Shown here: piece after piece, positions 42,728-52,849 of the stretch | How the letters are laid out: each line of letters opens with the position of its first letter | Numbering within the stretch: the stretch's first letter is position 1 | Notes under the pieces: model-generated | Told to the model about the DNA's origin: nothing | The model's input: the letters and a program-made list of their open reading frames with translations, nothing else | Database searches by the model: none | Origin: Dipteris shenzhenensis | Taxonomy: Eukaryota > Polypodiophyta > Polypodiopsida > Gleicheniales | NCBI GenBank assembly: GCA_047967505.1 | Contig: CM106539.1 | Length of the DNA: 64,000 nucleotides | Reading direction: 5' to 3' (one strand) | Translations under genes and position numbers: made by a program

Positions 42728-44880
42728 CTAGAAGTCCCGCAGTAAGGGACGCCCGGTCTGAAGATTGGGAGTTGCTGACCGGAAGGCCGAGCTCCTTCCC
42801 TCTGGCTCCTTCCCGGACTGGTCCAGATGTTGCGGTGAGGAAGCGAAAGGGGACATCGTCTTACCCTTGCTTGTTGGCGAGGAGGTGGAGGGGGGGGGGG
42901 GTGCGGAGAAGGAAGGGGGAGGGAGGGAGGTGGAGGGAGGGGGGCGGGTGGTGAGGGTGATCATAGTAGGAGGGGCGAGGGGAGGGGGAGGGGGTGGGGG
43001 GAAACCAGGATGAAGGGGTTAGTGGAGAGGGAGTGGGATTTGGAGGGGGCAGGAGGGAGTAGGGGCAGCCACAGGCCCCCTTACTGATCAGGTTCTCTGG
43101 GGCTCTAGACTCGCTCCTCCTCAGCCATTGACGGGCTCCGCAGCTTCCACCATCACAACATCAGGAGCTCTTGAGGCACGCTACTGATGCAAGGGTGGGT
43201 GCGGGTGTTGAACCTCCATAACGGAAGGATCCTCTGGTTGGGCAGTGGTCCCTTCCGCTGGGGCAGGTGGATCTCCACGTAAGGGCTGCTGCTGCTACTG
43301 CTCCTCAAATGCCTCTCGAAAAGCCATGTCTCTCTCTCTCTCTCTCTCTAGATCTAGCCCTCTGCTTGCGACGCTTGCGGGCTGTATGCTTGGTTTCTTT
43401 TTCTTTTTAAACCTGGGTCCAATCCCTTCTGATGGGGTCACCCAGGGGGTCTGAGACTCCTACTGCTCATGTTTGAGGGGGTGTTGGTTTCTGGCTTGCT
43501 GGCTCTATCTGCTCTGCAGGGGTGGGGGAGGAGGGGCTCGGCCTTGGCCGCGGGGGCAATCTCTGGAGGTGACCCATCTGTCTGCAACGAAGACACTGGC
43601 TTAGTAACCCAGAAATCCCCACTCGCTGGCGAAGTGTGCCCCCTTCGACGGTCTCTAGGAGGATCAACTCTGGGAGGGACTCTGGGCGCTCAACCAGCAG
43701 TCTGATCCTAGGGACCCCATCATCTGCTACAACTGAAGCGGCTGACATTGGTGGAGACTCGAGCACGGTGCCAAATGCGCGACCAATGGAGGGGAGGATA
43801 GCTCGATACTCCTTTGGGAGCCCTAGGAAGCGGAGTGTAACTGAAAGACGGGGAACATGGTGTGTCGTGTCCATGTCCTCCAATGTAAAGCCATGGTACC
43901 AAGGAAAAGAGGTACACTAGATGCGGATGGGGCTCTACTCCACGAGTGTCGAGGCAGTGTCGGGCGAGCTCAGCTGGATGAGGAATACACCTCTTCCATA
44001 GATGGTGACCTCTTGGATGTGGTCACTCTCTAATGCCAAGCTCGCTTGGATCCACTCTCGTACCTGTCTCCTTGTAGGAGTGAGGCCCACAATTCTACCC
44101 ACAATCGCCTTGTCTTGGAGGGACCGAACTGCTTGCTGTACCTGTTGCTTGTCAGTTGGGGAAAGAAGAACCTTAACGGTTGTGGGATTCGAGGGTGCTA
44201 CCATAGAGCCCCTCTGGCCAGACCAAGGGTCACCACCAAGATGTTCTTTCGCCTTGACAACAAAAAATGCTCCCACTGCAAGGAGGAATAAGAAAAAAGG
44301 GGGGGGGGGGGGGAGGAAGAAAGATGTCAGAGGGGGAGGTGGAGACAAGGGGAGGCGGGGAGCGGACGAGGACAGGCTGGGTGAAGGAGGAAGAAGGCAA
44401 GGAAGGAGGTGGAAGAAGGAAGAGGGAGGCGAAGAGACGGGGGGAGAGAGGTGGAGAGGACCGGGGGGAGGCAAGAAAGGCGCAGGGGGGACGATGGAAA
44501 GATGAAGAGGAGAGGGGACGAGGAGGTGGAAGAAGTGGCGGGATGGCGGAAGAAAAGGCATGGGAGAGGAGGCGGGAGAGAAGGGCCGGCGAAGGAGGGA
44601 ACAAAGGAGATGGCCGAGGAGGCGGAGGGGCGGAGATGACAGGGGGGAGGCGAGATGGTGGGTGGTAGAGCTGACAGGGGGGGGAGGCGAGATGGTGGGT
44701 GGCAGATGGGAGGCAGTGGGGCTGCAGAAGGGGTGGAAGGGGCGGCGGGACAGCCAGGGAGCAGGAGCAGCAGCAGCAGCTCCTAGAGCTAAATCAGTTA
44801 AGGGCTTCTTATCACCATCATCTATAGGAACCTCTTTCTCTTTGACCAGCTTTTCATCCTCTAGTTTCTCATCCTCCAAA
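42728..44880 (-). pseudogene. L1-clade LINE ORF1 with DUF4283-like domain
   Basis: Minus strand 43935-44879 (314 codons) starts MEDEKLEDEKLVKEKEVP, followed by a very proline- and serine-rich stretch. It then shows a DUF4283-like region: KVLLSPTDKQQVQQAVRSLQ, AIVGRIVGLTPTRRQVREWI, HIQEVTIYGRGVFLIQLSSP. It continues at 43467-43883 (VPRLSVTLRFLGLPKEY, then a knuckle CLRCRQMGHLQR whose last Cys is lost). 42728-42964 is another proline-rich part. Plant L1 ORF1 proteins bind element RNA. The Pro-rich part is encoded by a near-pure pyrimidine strand. Its 5' boundary against the copia RT is at about 44880. Confidence 0.8.
44290..44770. repeat. Long polypurine (G/A) tract, + strand
   Basis: About 480 bp are almost entirely G and A on the + strand, including a run of over ten G near 44300-44313 and many GGAGG and GGGG groups. 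A second tract lies at 42880-43020. Such tracts can form quadruplex or triplex DNA; that is inference. Confidence 0.9.
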
Positions 44881-44884
44881 ACTC

Positions 44885-47800
44885 AATTCCAAGACAATAG
44901 TGGATAAGTCCAAGAATTTTCATGTAGAATTCTGCAGATAAGTCTTGTTTCAACTTTTTGATGAAGCTATCATTGCTTCCGGTCAGCAGATCATCTATGG
45001 ACAAAAGTGCAATAGTAATGTCTTCCCCTTAAACTTTGTAGTAGAGAGTATGATCTGCGTTGGATTTAATGTATCCCAGTTTAGCAAAATACTTATCGAC
45101 TCTACTGTACCATCTTTTGGGTGCTTGCTTTAAGCCGTAGAGACTTTTCTTGAATGGCAAACGTGATTCTCTTTCCCTGGTTTAACATAACCTGCTGAAT
45201 GTTGCATGTAGATTTCCTCATCTAGGTAACCATTGAGAAAAACATTCGTGACATCGAGCTGGTACACCTTCCATCTACTAAGTGTCGCTAGTGATATTAA
45301 GAATTGTATGGAATCCATCTTTGCTACTGGAGCATAAGTCTCATCATAGTCCGGACCATATTGCTGTGCAAATCCTTTTGCAACTAGTCTGGCTTTGTAT
45401 CTTTCAATGTTTACATGTGGATTGTATTTCACTTTGTATACCCATTTGTTTGCTATGGCCTTCTTTCCTACTAGAAGGTTGCATACTTCCCAAGTATTGT
45501 TCTTGTACAAAGCTTTCATTTCTTCATTCATAGCAGTTTGCCATTCTGTCTTGTCAACTGCGTTGCTTTGCCTTTCTAAGCATATGTCAATCTAGGTGGT
45601 GGTCTGCTTTTCCTAGTAGACCGTATGAGTTGCTGTGGGTCTTCTCGAGGTGCTTCTGGCATTTCTTTCTCTTCTTCATCAATCTTTTCCATAGGTGATT
45701 GTGTAATCGGTGTGTCTATCTCCTGTGTATTTGAGGTTTTCCATTCTGATTCCTCATCAAAGATTACATCTTTGGAGATAATGACCTTTATGTTGATGGG
45801 ATCATACAACTTGTATGCTTTGCTTTCTTAACTGTGGCTAACCATAATGCATTTACGTGACTTCGCATCCAATTTTCTGCGATGATCGTCACGTATGTGG
45901 GCATATGCTATGTAACCAAATATGCGGAGATGCCCAATGCCTAGCTTGTGTCCAGTGAATGCTTCATAAGGTGTCATACCCTGAATCAGTTTGGTCGAAA
46001 GTCGATTAAGTAAGTAGTTTGCAGTGGAAATTGCTTTTGGCCAGTACTGATTCGGAAGATGCTTCTCACTGAGCATTGCTCTAGCACTGTTTGCTAAAGT
46101 ACCGTTCTTTCTTTCAGCTCTTACATTCTGCTGAGGAATATCTGCATAAGTGAATTGTCTTCAAATGCCATTACTTCTGCAAAATTTGATGAATGTTAAA
46201 GACATGTATTCACCTCCTTTGTGTCTGATCTCATGACTTTGATCTTTATACCTGTCTAGTTTTCGACCATGGCTTTGAATTCTTGGGAAAAGATCAAATT
46301 TCTCTTTTAGAAAGTAGACCCAACAATATTTGTTGTAGTCTTCGATGAAAGTCAAGTAGTAAAGTAAATCATTGATGCTGCGGGTCTGGGCATAACCCCA
46401 TACATCTGCGTGTATCAAATCAAGAATACCTTGTGCTCGAGCGGTGCTTTTGTTGAAATTGGTTCGCTTTTGTTTACTGAAGCAACATGCTTTGCAAACT
46501 TTGCCAAGAAACTGAAGCTTAGGAATTCCAATCGCCATATATTGATTTCTTAGCTCTATCAAGCATTTGAAATTGACATGTTCATATCTCTAGTGTGATT
46601 TTGCGAAAAGTGGCATCTGTTGCGGTTGAGCTGACATGGCATGCAAAATCTGATACTGAAGCTAGCATTCTGAACAAGCGTCCTTCCTTAATTGCTTTTC
46701 CTACTAGCTGATATCCTCTGGATTTGTCTCTGATAGTGCATTCATCTCCATCGAAGATGACTCGATAGTTGTGTTCTATCATTTGACCAACTGATAAAAG
46801 GTTCTTGTTGAGCTTCGGAACATAGAGTACATCTTTCACCAATCCTTTCATACCAGTGAAATTGTTCATAGGGACAATGCCTTTCCTTTGAACTGGATTC
46901 GGTGTGTTATTTGTAGTGTAGATAACCGTTCTTTTGTCCTTCTAATGGTTTCATCTCTGTGAATCATTCTTGATGCTTTGTCATATGAGATGATGCACCA
47001 TTGTCAATGTACCAAGGATCCCGATCTGCTTGGTCGACTTGATAAATGCATTCTCCTTTCGAATTGCAATCAATATCAAGATACATTGTTTCAGTCTTCT
47101 GCATATCTTGCTTGCAAGGAACATATTCTCAGATTCATTGGCATAATGACTATGGCTTTAATGTCCACTGCAATGATTCCTCTTTCTCAGAAAGTCTCTC
47201 GATTACTATTTGATTGACCGCCTTGGTCATATTGCTTCTTGCGGCAATCTCTTTCATAGAGTCCAAACTTATGACAATAGTTGCACTGAATGTTTGACAC
47301 GTTGATGGATGCATACCCTTGTCCTTGAAATCTTCCTTTGTTGGAATGATTTTCTCTTTGCTAATGCTGATGTTACTGAGGATGATGCTGATGTTGATTC
47401 TGCTGATGACTTTGTTGCTGCTGATGTCCAATTCGTTGAAATGATCTATCTCCACCTTTGCCTTTGCTTCTATCTGAAGCTGTGAATGCTTGATCATTGG
47501 AATGATCTTTCCGTGCATGAATGGCGTGAGTCCTGAGTTCTTCACCAAGTAAAACTGACTGGAGCTCTTCCAATGTCAGAATTTGCCATTGAATGGCAAT
47601 ACTCTGGACTAGATTCTCGTATCCCTATCCTAGCTCATTCAGGATGACTTGAACCATTTCTGCGGGATTCATGGTTTCTCTTGCTGCTGCGAGTTGATTG
47701 TTGTAGTTCTTGATTCTGAGAACGTAAGCATAATCAGTTTCATTGCTATTGTGAAAACTCTGGTTGATTTGGTTTCTGAGTGTGAGAATCCTGGAAGTGT

Positions 47801-48193
47801 TCTTGGACTCGTAAAGAGCTGTGAACATATTCCATGCTTCTTTGATGTCTTGACTATGTTGAGCTGTCCTAGCATGACATCTTGCACATTCTACTTGATA
47901 AAATGATATGCATATTTGTCTGTCTTGTCCTATTCTGCCTGTGCTCGGGCAATGGCGGTCACAGTTGGTGCAGCTGTAGATCCCATTGTAGATCCTTCTG
48001 TTGGTGCTGCAGCAACAGGTGGAGTAGATCTACTGCTTGCTGGATCGTCCAATGGTCTAGGTGTAGACCCATCGACATACTTTCATTTATCTTGAAGTAC
48101 AAGAATGGTCTCCATTCGGTATTTCCATGTACCATAATTGAAGTTGTCTAACTTAGCAGATGCCTCCAAATTGAGGTTGCTAGTGGTAGACAT
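44885..48193 (-). pseudogene. Copia gag-pol relic inside the SDE3-like intron
   Basis: Gag starts at 48193 (MSTTSNLNLEASAKLDNFNY). Next come gag helices (47625-47828), a knuckle with its His lost (CNYCHKFGLYERDC, about 47240-47290), and protease (DPWYIDNGASSHMT near 46975-47020). Then gag-pre-integrase (46582-46869, MKGLVKDVLYVPKLNKNLLS), integrase (46161-46562 HADVWGYAQT; 45828-46076 LNRLSTKLIQGMTPYEA), and RT (45130-45531, YKARLVAKGFAQQ, LDVTNVFLNGYLDEEIYM). The RT active site reads LSIDDLLTG near 44990 instead of LYVDD. It stops at LGIEF (44885), where L1 begins; RNase H and the 3' LTR are gone. Confidence 0.92.
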
Positions 48194-49471
48194 GGTACAA
48201 GAAATGTACTTAGAGTGTCTGTGAAATCACTGTCTGAATCAACTGCAAAACACTGACTGTATCAATTAAAATGTGAACTGTCGGTGAAGATAGAGCTGCA
48301 ATATATAGCTCAATTTGTTAAAAGGCTTGTGGCAAATGATGTCGGGAATAGCCAAGAGGCTTTACAAGGCTTGAAACAATGTGCACAATGCCGAAAAGTA
48401 GCGAAATAGGCTTTACAATGATGGTACGTGTGTGTAAAATCAACAAATATGCAATCTGTCCTTTGATCAGTCGATCAATGCCTCTGAACACTTTGAAGTT
48501 TGCTCACTGAACTGTGGTACGTCGGGGTTAAAAAAATATAATGATGTGAAACCGCATGTGAGCGTAGGGACTGACTCTGAGTATGAACTATTTAGGAACT
48601 GGCTTCGATTGGCTTTTTTGGATTATCTCTTGTAAGAATGATCTAATGTACTCTGAACTAGATCTAGACCAACCATCGAGCGATGAAAAAAAGCAGCAAA
48701 TAATTCATTTTCTTTGTTCGTTTTCGGTACTGGGTCAGATGTGTCGATGTAGAGATTGATGTGCATACAAGAAGTGGATCTGTCGCTGAGGCTCAAAAGT
48801 GTGTGATACTTGCGCTGCGTGATGTGACGAGTGCGTAGAGCACGAAAAATCAAGCGTTTTTCTTTTTGGAGCGCCCTCAAATTCTTCCTGGATCAAGAGA
48901 TACAGCTTGATCTAGATGGAGGGGCAAAAAAGAAAGGGTGCTATTAGTTACCTCTGTGGGAGCTTTAAGTTGTTGTAGTCGGCCCATTGAAGGAGTAGAC
49001 AGGAAGCCGAGAGGCTCGTGGACTTTGGTTGTGCGTCAGCTTTGCCTCTGTAGATGTCGTGGGCCTTAGGAGTTGGTGTGTAGGAGCTCGTAGTTGCCTG
49101 TCGATGCAGTCCTTAGGAAGCGAGCTGTTTGCAGGTGTCTACGAGTCGCTGCAGTCCATGCTTGCTTGTAAATAGATGCTTGTTGAGAGCCGGCTTGGAC
49201 CTTAGCTCTGCTTCAATCTCAAAGAATCTCTCTTGAATAGAGATGAACTTCTCTCAACTGAAATCTAAGGAAGAACTCACGCGAAGAAATGAACACAAGG
49301 AAACTCTCTCTCTCACAAAATAGTGGAAGAATGGATGGAATCCTCTCAAAGTGGATGGAAATTTCTCTCATCAATGGAATGAAAGAATGAACTTGAGATC
49401 TCTCAAGAACTCTCGATCTCTTAATCTATCACACTCTCTCATGTGGATCGCAATTCCTCAGCAGAAGGCAA
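48194..49471 (-). other. Long 5' leader of the intronic copia element
   Basis: About 1.3 kb lies between the primer site and gag. The gag-proximal 700 bp (48230-48900) matches 61610-62280 upstream of the second family member, showing it is part of the element. No long frame. Confidence 0.7.
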
Positions 49472-49487
49472 GGGAGCTATAATACCA
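49472..49487 (-). promoter_or_regulatory. Degenerate tRNA-iMet primer site
   Basis: The minus strand reads TGGTATTATAGCTCC, two mismatches from TGGTATCAGAGC, abutting the LTR end. Confidence 0.65.
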
Positions 49488-49691
49488 TGACAAAATATGA
49501 AGAGGGGAGAGGAGAAGAGTGTAGATGAGGAGAGAGGGCACCGCTAGAGAGTACACCACAAATGACTAACTGTACACTAGATTTAGTTGAAAATGTAGAA
49601 TATGTACAAACCCTTTTAGGGTTAGGGTTAGGGTATCTAACCCTATCCTTTATAGCACTCTATTGGGTTAGGGCTGTGCACATATCTAACA
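49488..49691 (-). repeat. 5' LTR of the intronic copia element
   Basis: On the minus strand the 204-bp segment starts TGTTAGATATGTGCAC and ends TTTGTCA just before the primer site. A TATA-like GCTATAAAGG lies at about 49649-49658. There is no second LTR to compare with. Confidence 0.7.
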
Positions 49692-50036
49692 CATGATGTT
49701 GAGATGGTTTCTCAATAAGACAGCAATTGCACGTTCAACAAAAACTTCTTCCTGTAGATCCCCATTCAAGAAAGCCAACTGATGCGCCTTCCAACCATGA
49801 TGGTTAGCCAATGCAACTACACATTGGATAGTGGACAATCTGGAAGTCAGTGCAAAAGTCTCCTCAAAATCTGTCTCTCTGCTGAGCAGATCTACAATCA
49901 GTAGGTGACGCAGATGTTGCAGGTGATGTAGGTGTTGCAAGTGATGCAGGTTTGTGCTATTGGCCTGTACATTGGCATAGCGATGCAGATCTATACTTGC
50001 AGCTGGGAATAGGCAGAGCAACCAAGCTCTGATACC
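49692..50036 (-). pseudogene. Deleted copia piece: primer site, short leader, RT fragment
   Basis: GCTCTGATACCA at 50025-50036 is a minus-strand primer site. The minus frame then gives repeated LHHLQHL units from GATGCAGGTGTTGCAG repeats (49895-49960) and an RT fragment with FALTSRLSTIQCVVALANHH, then FLNGDLQEEVFVE (49735-49880). Gag to integrase is absent. Confidence 0.75.
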
Positions 50037-50139
50037 ACTTATTGCAGCAGAGCGCGCACACACACAAGTGGGAGCAGAACGTGATGGAAGGCGTAATGAC
50101 AGTAGACACCCACCACCATTTTCACTGATAGAGCCGCTG

Positions 50140-50345
50140 CACGATATATCCAGTATTTCATGCTCGTACCAAGCACATTGTGAGTCATTATAAGTATGCC
50201 AGAGAGAGGCTTCATGCAAGGGAGATCACATTAACCATCTGTTCACCAAGGCACTTTCCAAAGAATTTGAAGCTTTTCGCAAAGCTTTCGGCTCGATTTC
50301 TTCTGGCGACTGATCATCTCTGTACATATGCACACTTCCACTCCA
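50140..50345 (+). pseudogene. Copia RNase H C-terminus
   Basis: The + strand has HARTKHIVSHYKYARERLHA at about 50160-50220, then NHLFTKALSKEFEAFRKAFG at 50232-50291, the expected polyprotein end. The orientation is opposite to the adjoining relic. Confidence 0.85.
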
Positions 50346-50353
50346 GGGGGATT

Positions 50354-50600
50354 TGTTAGTTTATGTGGGAGTGGGTTAGTTTGACCCTATGGGGCACTTT
50401 TCCCCTTCCCCAACAAAAAAGAAAAAGAAAAGAAAAGAAGGTGTAACTAGTATTTAGGTCATATAGGTCTTAGGCCTTATGTAGTTTTCATTTTCCATTC
50501 AATCATATCTATACTATCGTTGTGTCTCCTCTTCCGCCTATGTGTGTATGCATGTGCCATTCAAACAATCATAATTGGGATTGCTTTGTATCTAAGGTCG
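50354..50600 (+). repeat. Partial 3' LTR (3' boundary uncertain)
   Basis: A polypurine AGGGGGA precedes TGTTAGTTTATGTGGGAG, a typical copia LTR start. The end was not resolved. Confidence 0.6.
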
Positions 50601-51007
50601 CTTTGAGAAATGATGGGTGTGGTAGTGGATCAAAACATATTTCTTTTGGTGTCACATGAGATCCACCCAACTCATGAGACTCCGCAACCTTATCAAATGT
50701 TAATGTTTGAAGGTCATGCCCTATACTTTAGTCTATAGAAAAAATGATGTGATAGTGCCACACCAAAACCAAATGAATGGACGACTGGTATGTGACTGGC
50801 CTCAAAGGTATGTAGGCTATGCAAAGATCAGTTTGGAGCTGCAACACTGGGTGCATTATAGTGAAGTGTACTGCCACTAACTTATCATAGGCCTTACCCT
50901 TAAATGTGCCGACAAATGCTGGGCTTGGAAGACTACCTTTTTTCTGTTTAAGAGGAAGTAACAATAAATTAGACCATTTTGTGAATCCAAACACATCTTG
51001 CTGACAG
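50601..51007. other. Intron sequence without a recognised feature
   Basis: No frame or repeat identified. Confidence 0.4.
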
Positions 51008-51233
51008 CCGAGTGGCGTCAGCACAATTCATCTTGGTGTGTCACATGGGTTGTCTGTCGAGGAATCCAAGTTGGTGGCCTCTCTTGAATCCGGGAAACCT
51101 TTTCTTGCATTCGCACTTGGCGGAGTGGCGTTAGCACAAGTCACCTTGGTGTGTCATGTGGGTTGTCTGTTGAGGAATCCAATTTAGTGGGCTCTCTTGA
51201 ATCCGCAAAACCTTTTCTTGCATCTGCACTCGG
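51008..51233. repeat. 113-bp tandem duplication in the intron
   Basis: 51008-51120 and 51121-51233 are about 90% alike (GGAGTGGCGTCAGCAC, CTTGGTGTGTCA, GAGGAATCCAA, CCTTTTCTTGCAT). Confidence 0.92.
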
Positions 51234-51649
51234 TGGAGATAAAAAGGATAGGCATGTTCTGTAAACAAGCTGCTTCCTGTTGTTAAGAGCTGCTGAACTT
51301 TTTGTTGTCAGGAGTACCCGTGGAGGCCTGTTTTGTATAAAGACTCTGTTTGGAAGAACAAGATTCTCTCTTTCGTTGGCACTTGACTTCTATGCATTCT
51401 TTAGCTAGCTTTTGTAACTTTATATTTCCTTCTGGTCTTCTTCAAGGCACAACTTGACAGCTTTACATCTTCTTTCCAACTCTTATCAAGAAATGCACCA
51501 AACTTTTCAGGTTTGGGGGCTGTTTGTGAAATAATAAATAGAAGGATGTGCTAATTGTGAAAATTCTGAAAGCTGGGGAAAGAGATGAAAATGTTTGCTT
51601 GGTTGTGCCTTTGTTGCATTCCACTGAAGCATTTGCTTGATTTTAACAG

Positions 51650-51838
51650 GAGAAGCACTGGGCCGAGCTTTTCCGATATTGTATGCTTCATAAGTCATAC
51701 ATTGGGTGCCCCCCACCTTCAGAAGAAAGCAAATTAGATGCTAATAATTTTCAGAAATTTATGGATGAGCTTCTTCCTCCTGGGAAGTTGAAGAATGAAA
51801 ATGGGGTTCTGCTCTTTCCAAATGCTGCTGCCCAGTAG
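51650..51838 (+). CDS. SDE3-like: SDE3/MOV10-like RNA helicase, terminal exon (62 codons plus stop)
   Basis: The exon follows TTTTAACAG and starts in phase 0 with EKHWAELFRYCMLHKSYIGC, then PPPSEE. This is the conserved end of SDE3/MOV10 (D-W-L-YC-Y-GCP-P in relatives). The tail is acidic and Leu-rich with no GW or WG pair and ends FPNAAAQ with TAG at 51836-51838. Arabidopsis SDE3 has a GW-rich AGO-binding C-terminus, which is not visible here. The frame stays open for another 48 codons after the TAG. Confidence 0.9.
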   Translation, partial: EKHWAELFRYCMLHKSYIGCPPPSEESKLDANNFQKFMDELLPPGKLKNENGVLLFPNAAAQ

Positions 51839-52429
51839 CCTGATGCTACATTCTGGTATTGTACAAAATATAAGTTGCCTGCGACACATCACCCTATTGT
51901 AGAAAAGCTGATGACCTCGCACATCATTATCTCATATTCAGCTCCACAACCAGACATAAATTCAGGTTTGCAGTACTTGATGTAGGTTCCCGCTTTGGGA
52001 CACTGATTCTTCTGTTGAGTTGTGAGATAATTCAATAATTCCATATACAAATGGAATTTATATCCAGGGCCTACGCCAGTCTATGGAAGAAAGAAATTGA
52101 GAGAATATGGTGTTGTGTCTATTCTATGGTTTATTCGGTTTTTTCCTGCTGTCTGAATTGACTGTAGTGATCAACAGCTATAGCTTTTTTGAGTATCAGG
52201 ACTGAATATGCCTATACCATTGCAACCTGGTTGGCACCTCGAGTCCTGCAAGTTTGCATAAATTTTGCAAATGTATCTTTTTGGTCTCTCTATGCAAAAT
52301 CATCGAAGGAAGTGCTTGTATGAAATTAATCCTCGAAGGAAGTGCTTGTATGAAATTAATTAAAGTATTCCTGGATTGCAACTGTGGTTGCTATGCACGT
52401 TCACAATGGGCACTTATTTAGTTTCAATA

Positions 52430-52469
<40 letters not shown>

Positions 52470-52586
52470 TGTGCATTTCCTTACTATAAGTTTGCAATAA
52501 GTACCATTCTCAGTCCCTAACCAAAAGCTTGAATAGTTTTGTGGTTAACTTTATTTATGTGCACTTCATTACTATCATTCTCTCAG
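51839..52586 (+). other. Probable 3' UTR and downstream flank
   Basis: No AATAAA signal was spotted close to the stop. It contains a 30-bp tandem duplication (52303-52332 and 52333-52362) and a CT microsatellite (52434-52467). Confidence 0.5.
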
Positions 52587-52840
52587 TTGATTGAAATGTG
52601 TATTGGAATAGTGTCAAGTTCTAGCTTGTTCTAGCTTGCAGATTTTGGCACTACTTTGTGGAGGTTAGACACTGTGTGAAACTTGTATCGAGTGAGCACC
52701 TTGTCTAAATTTGGTAATTGATTGAAATGTGCATTGGAATAGTGTCGAGTTCTAGCTCGCAGATTTTGACACTACTTTGTGGAGGTTAGACACTAGTGTG
52801 AAACTTGTATTGAGTGAGCACCTTGTCTAAATTTGGTACA
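52587..52840. repeat. 131-bp tandem duplication
   Basis: 52587-52717 and 52718-52840 repeat TTGATTGAAATGTG, GGAATAGTGTC, TTTGTGGAGGTTAGACACT and CACCTTGTCTAAATTTGGTA. The second copy joins L1 ORF1 at about 52845. Confidence 0.9.
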
Positions 52841-52849
52841 CCGGCTGAA

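Larger units (their letters stand above)
30939..51649 (+). other. Giant last intron of the SDE3-like gene, about 20.7 kb
   Basis: The donor is CAG|GTGCTC and the acceptor TTTTAACAG|GAG. The flanking exons join in phase 0 to read NPYTLCQ-EKHWAELFRYC, which matches the conserved end of SDE3/MOV10 proteins. The intron holds LINE copies (31165-34690), a copia gag relic, a LINE endonuclease relic, a minus L1 (38075-44880), a minus copia (44885-49691) and smaller copia pieces. By my count over 16 kb is recognisable transposon sequence. Splicing is inferred from protein homology; no transcript evidence is available here. Confidence 0.85.

Noticed and set aside
44002-44668. Gly/Arg/Glu-rich + strand proteins
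   Set aside because: They are the antisense of the L1 ORF1 proline-rich segment and are explained by the polypurine tract.
43935-44879. Host proline-rich extensin-like gene
   Set aside because: The C-terminal part is a DUF4283-like L1 ORF1 domain, followed by the rest of the L1.
49615-49635. Interstitial telomere repeats (TTAGGG three times)
   Set aside because: Only three units, inside the copia LTR; too short to be a telomere relic.
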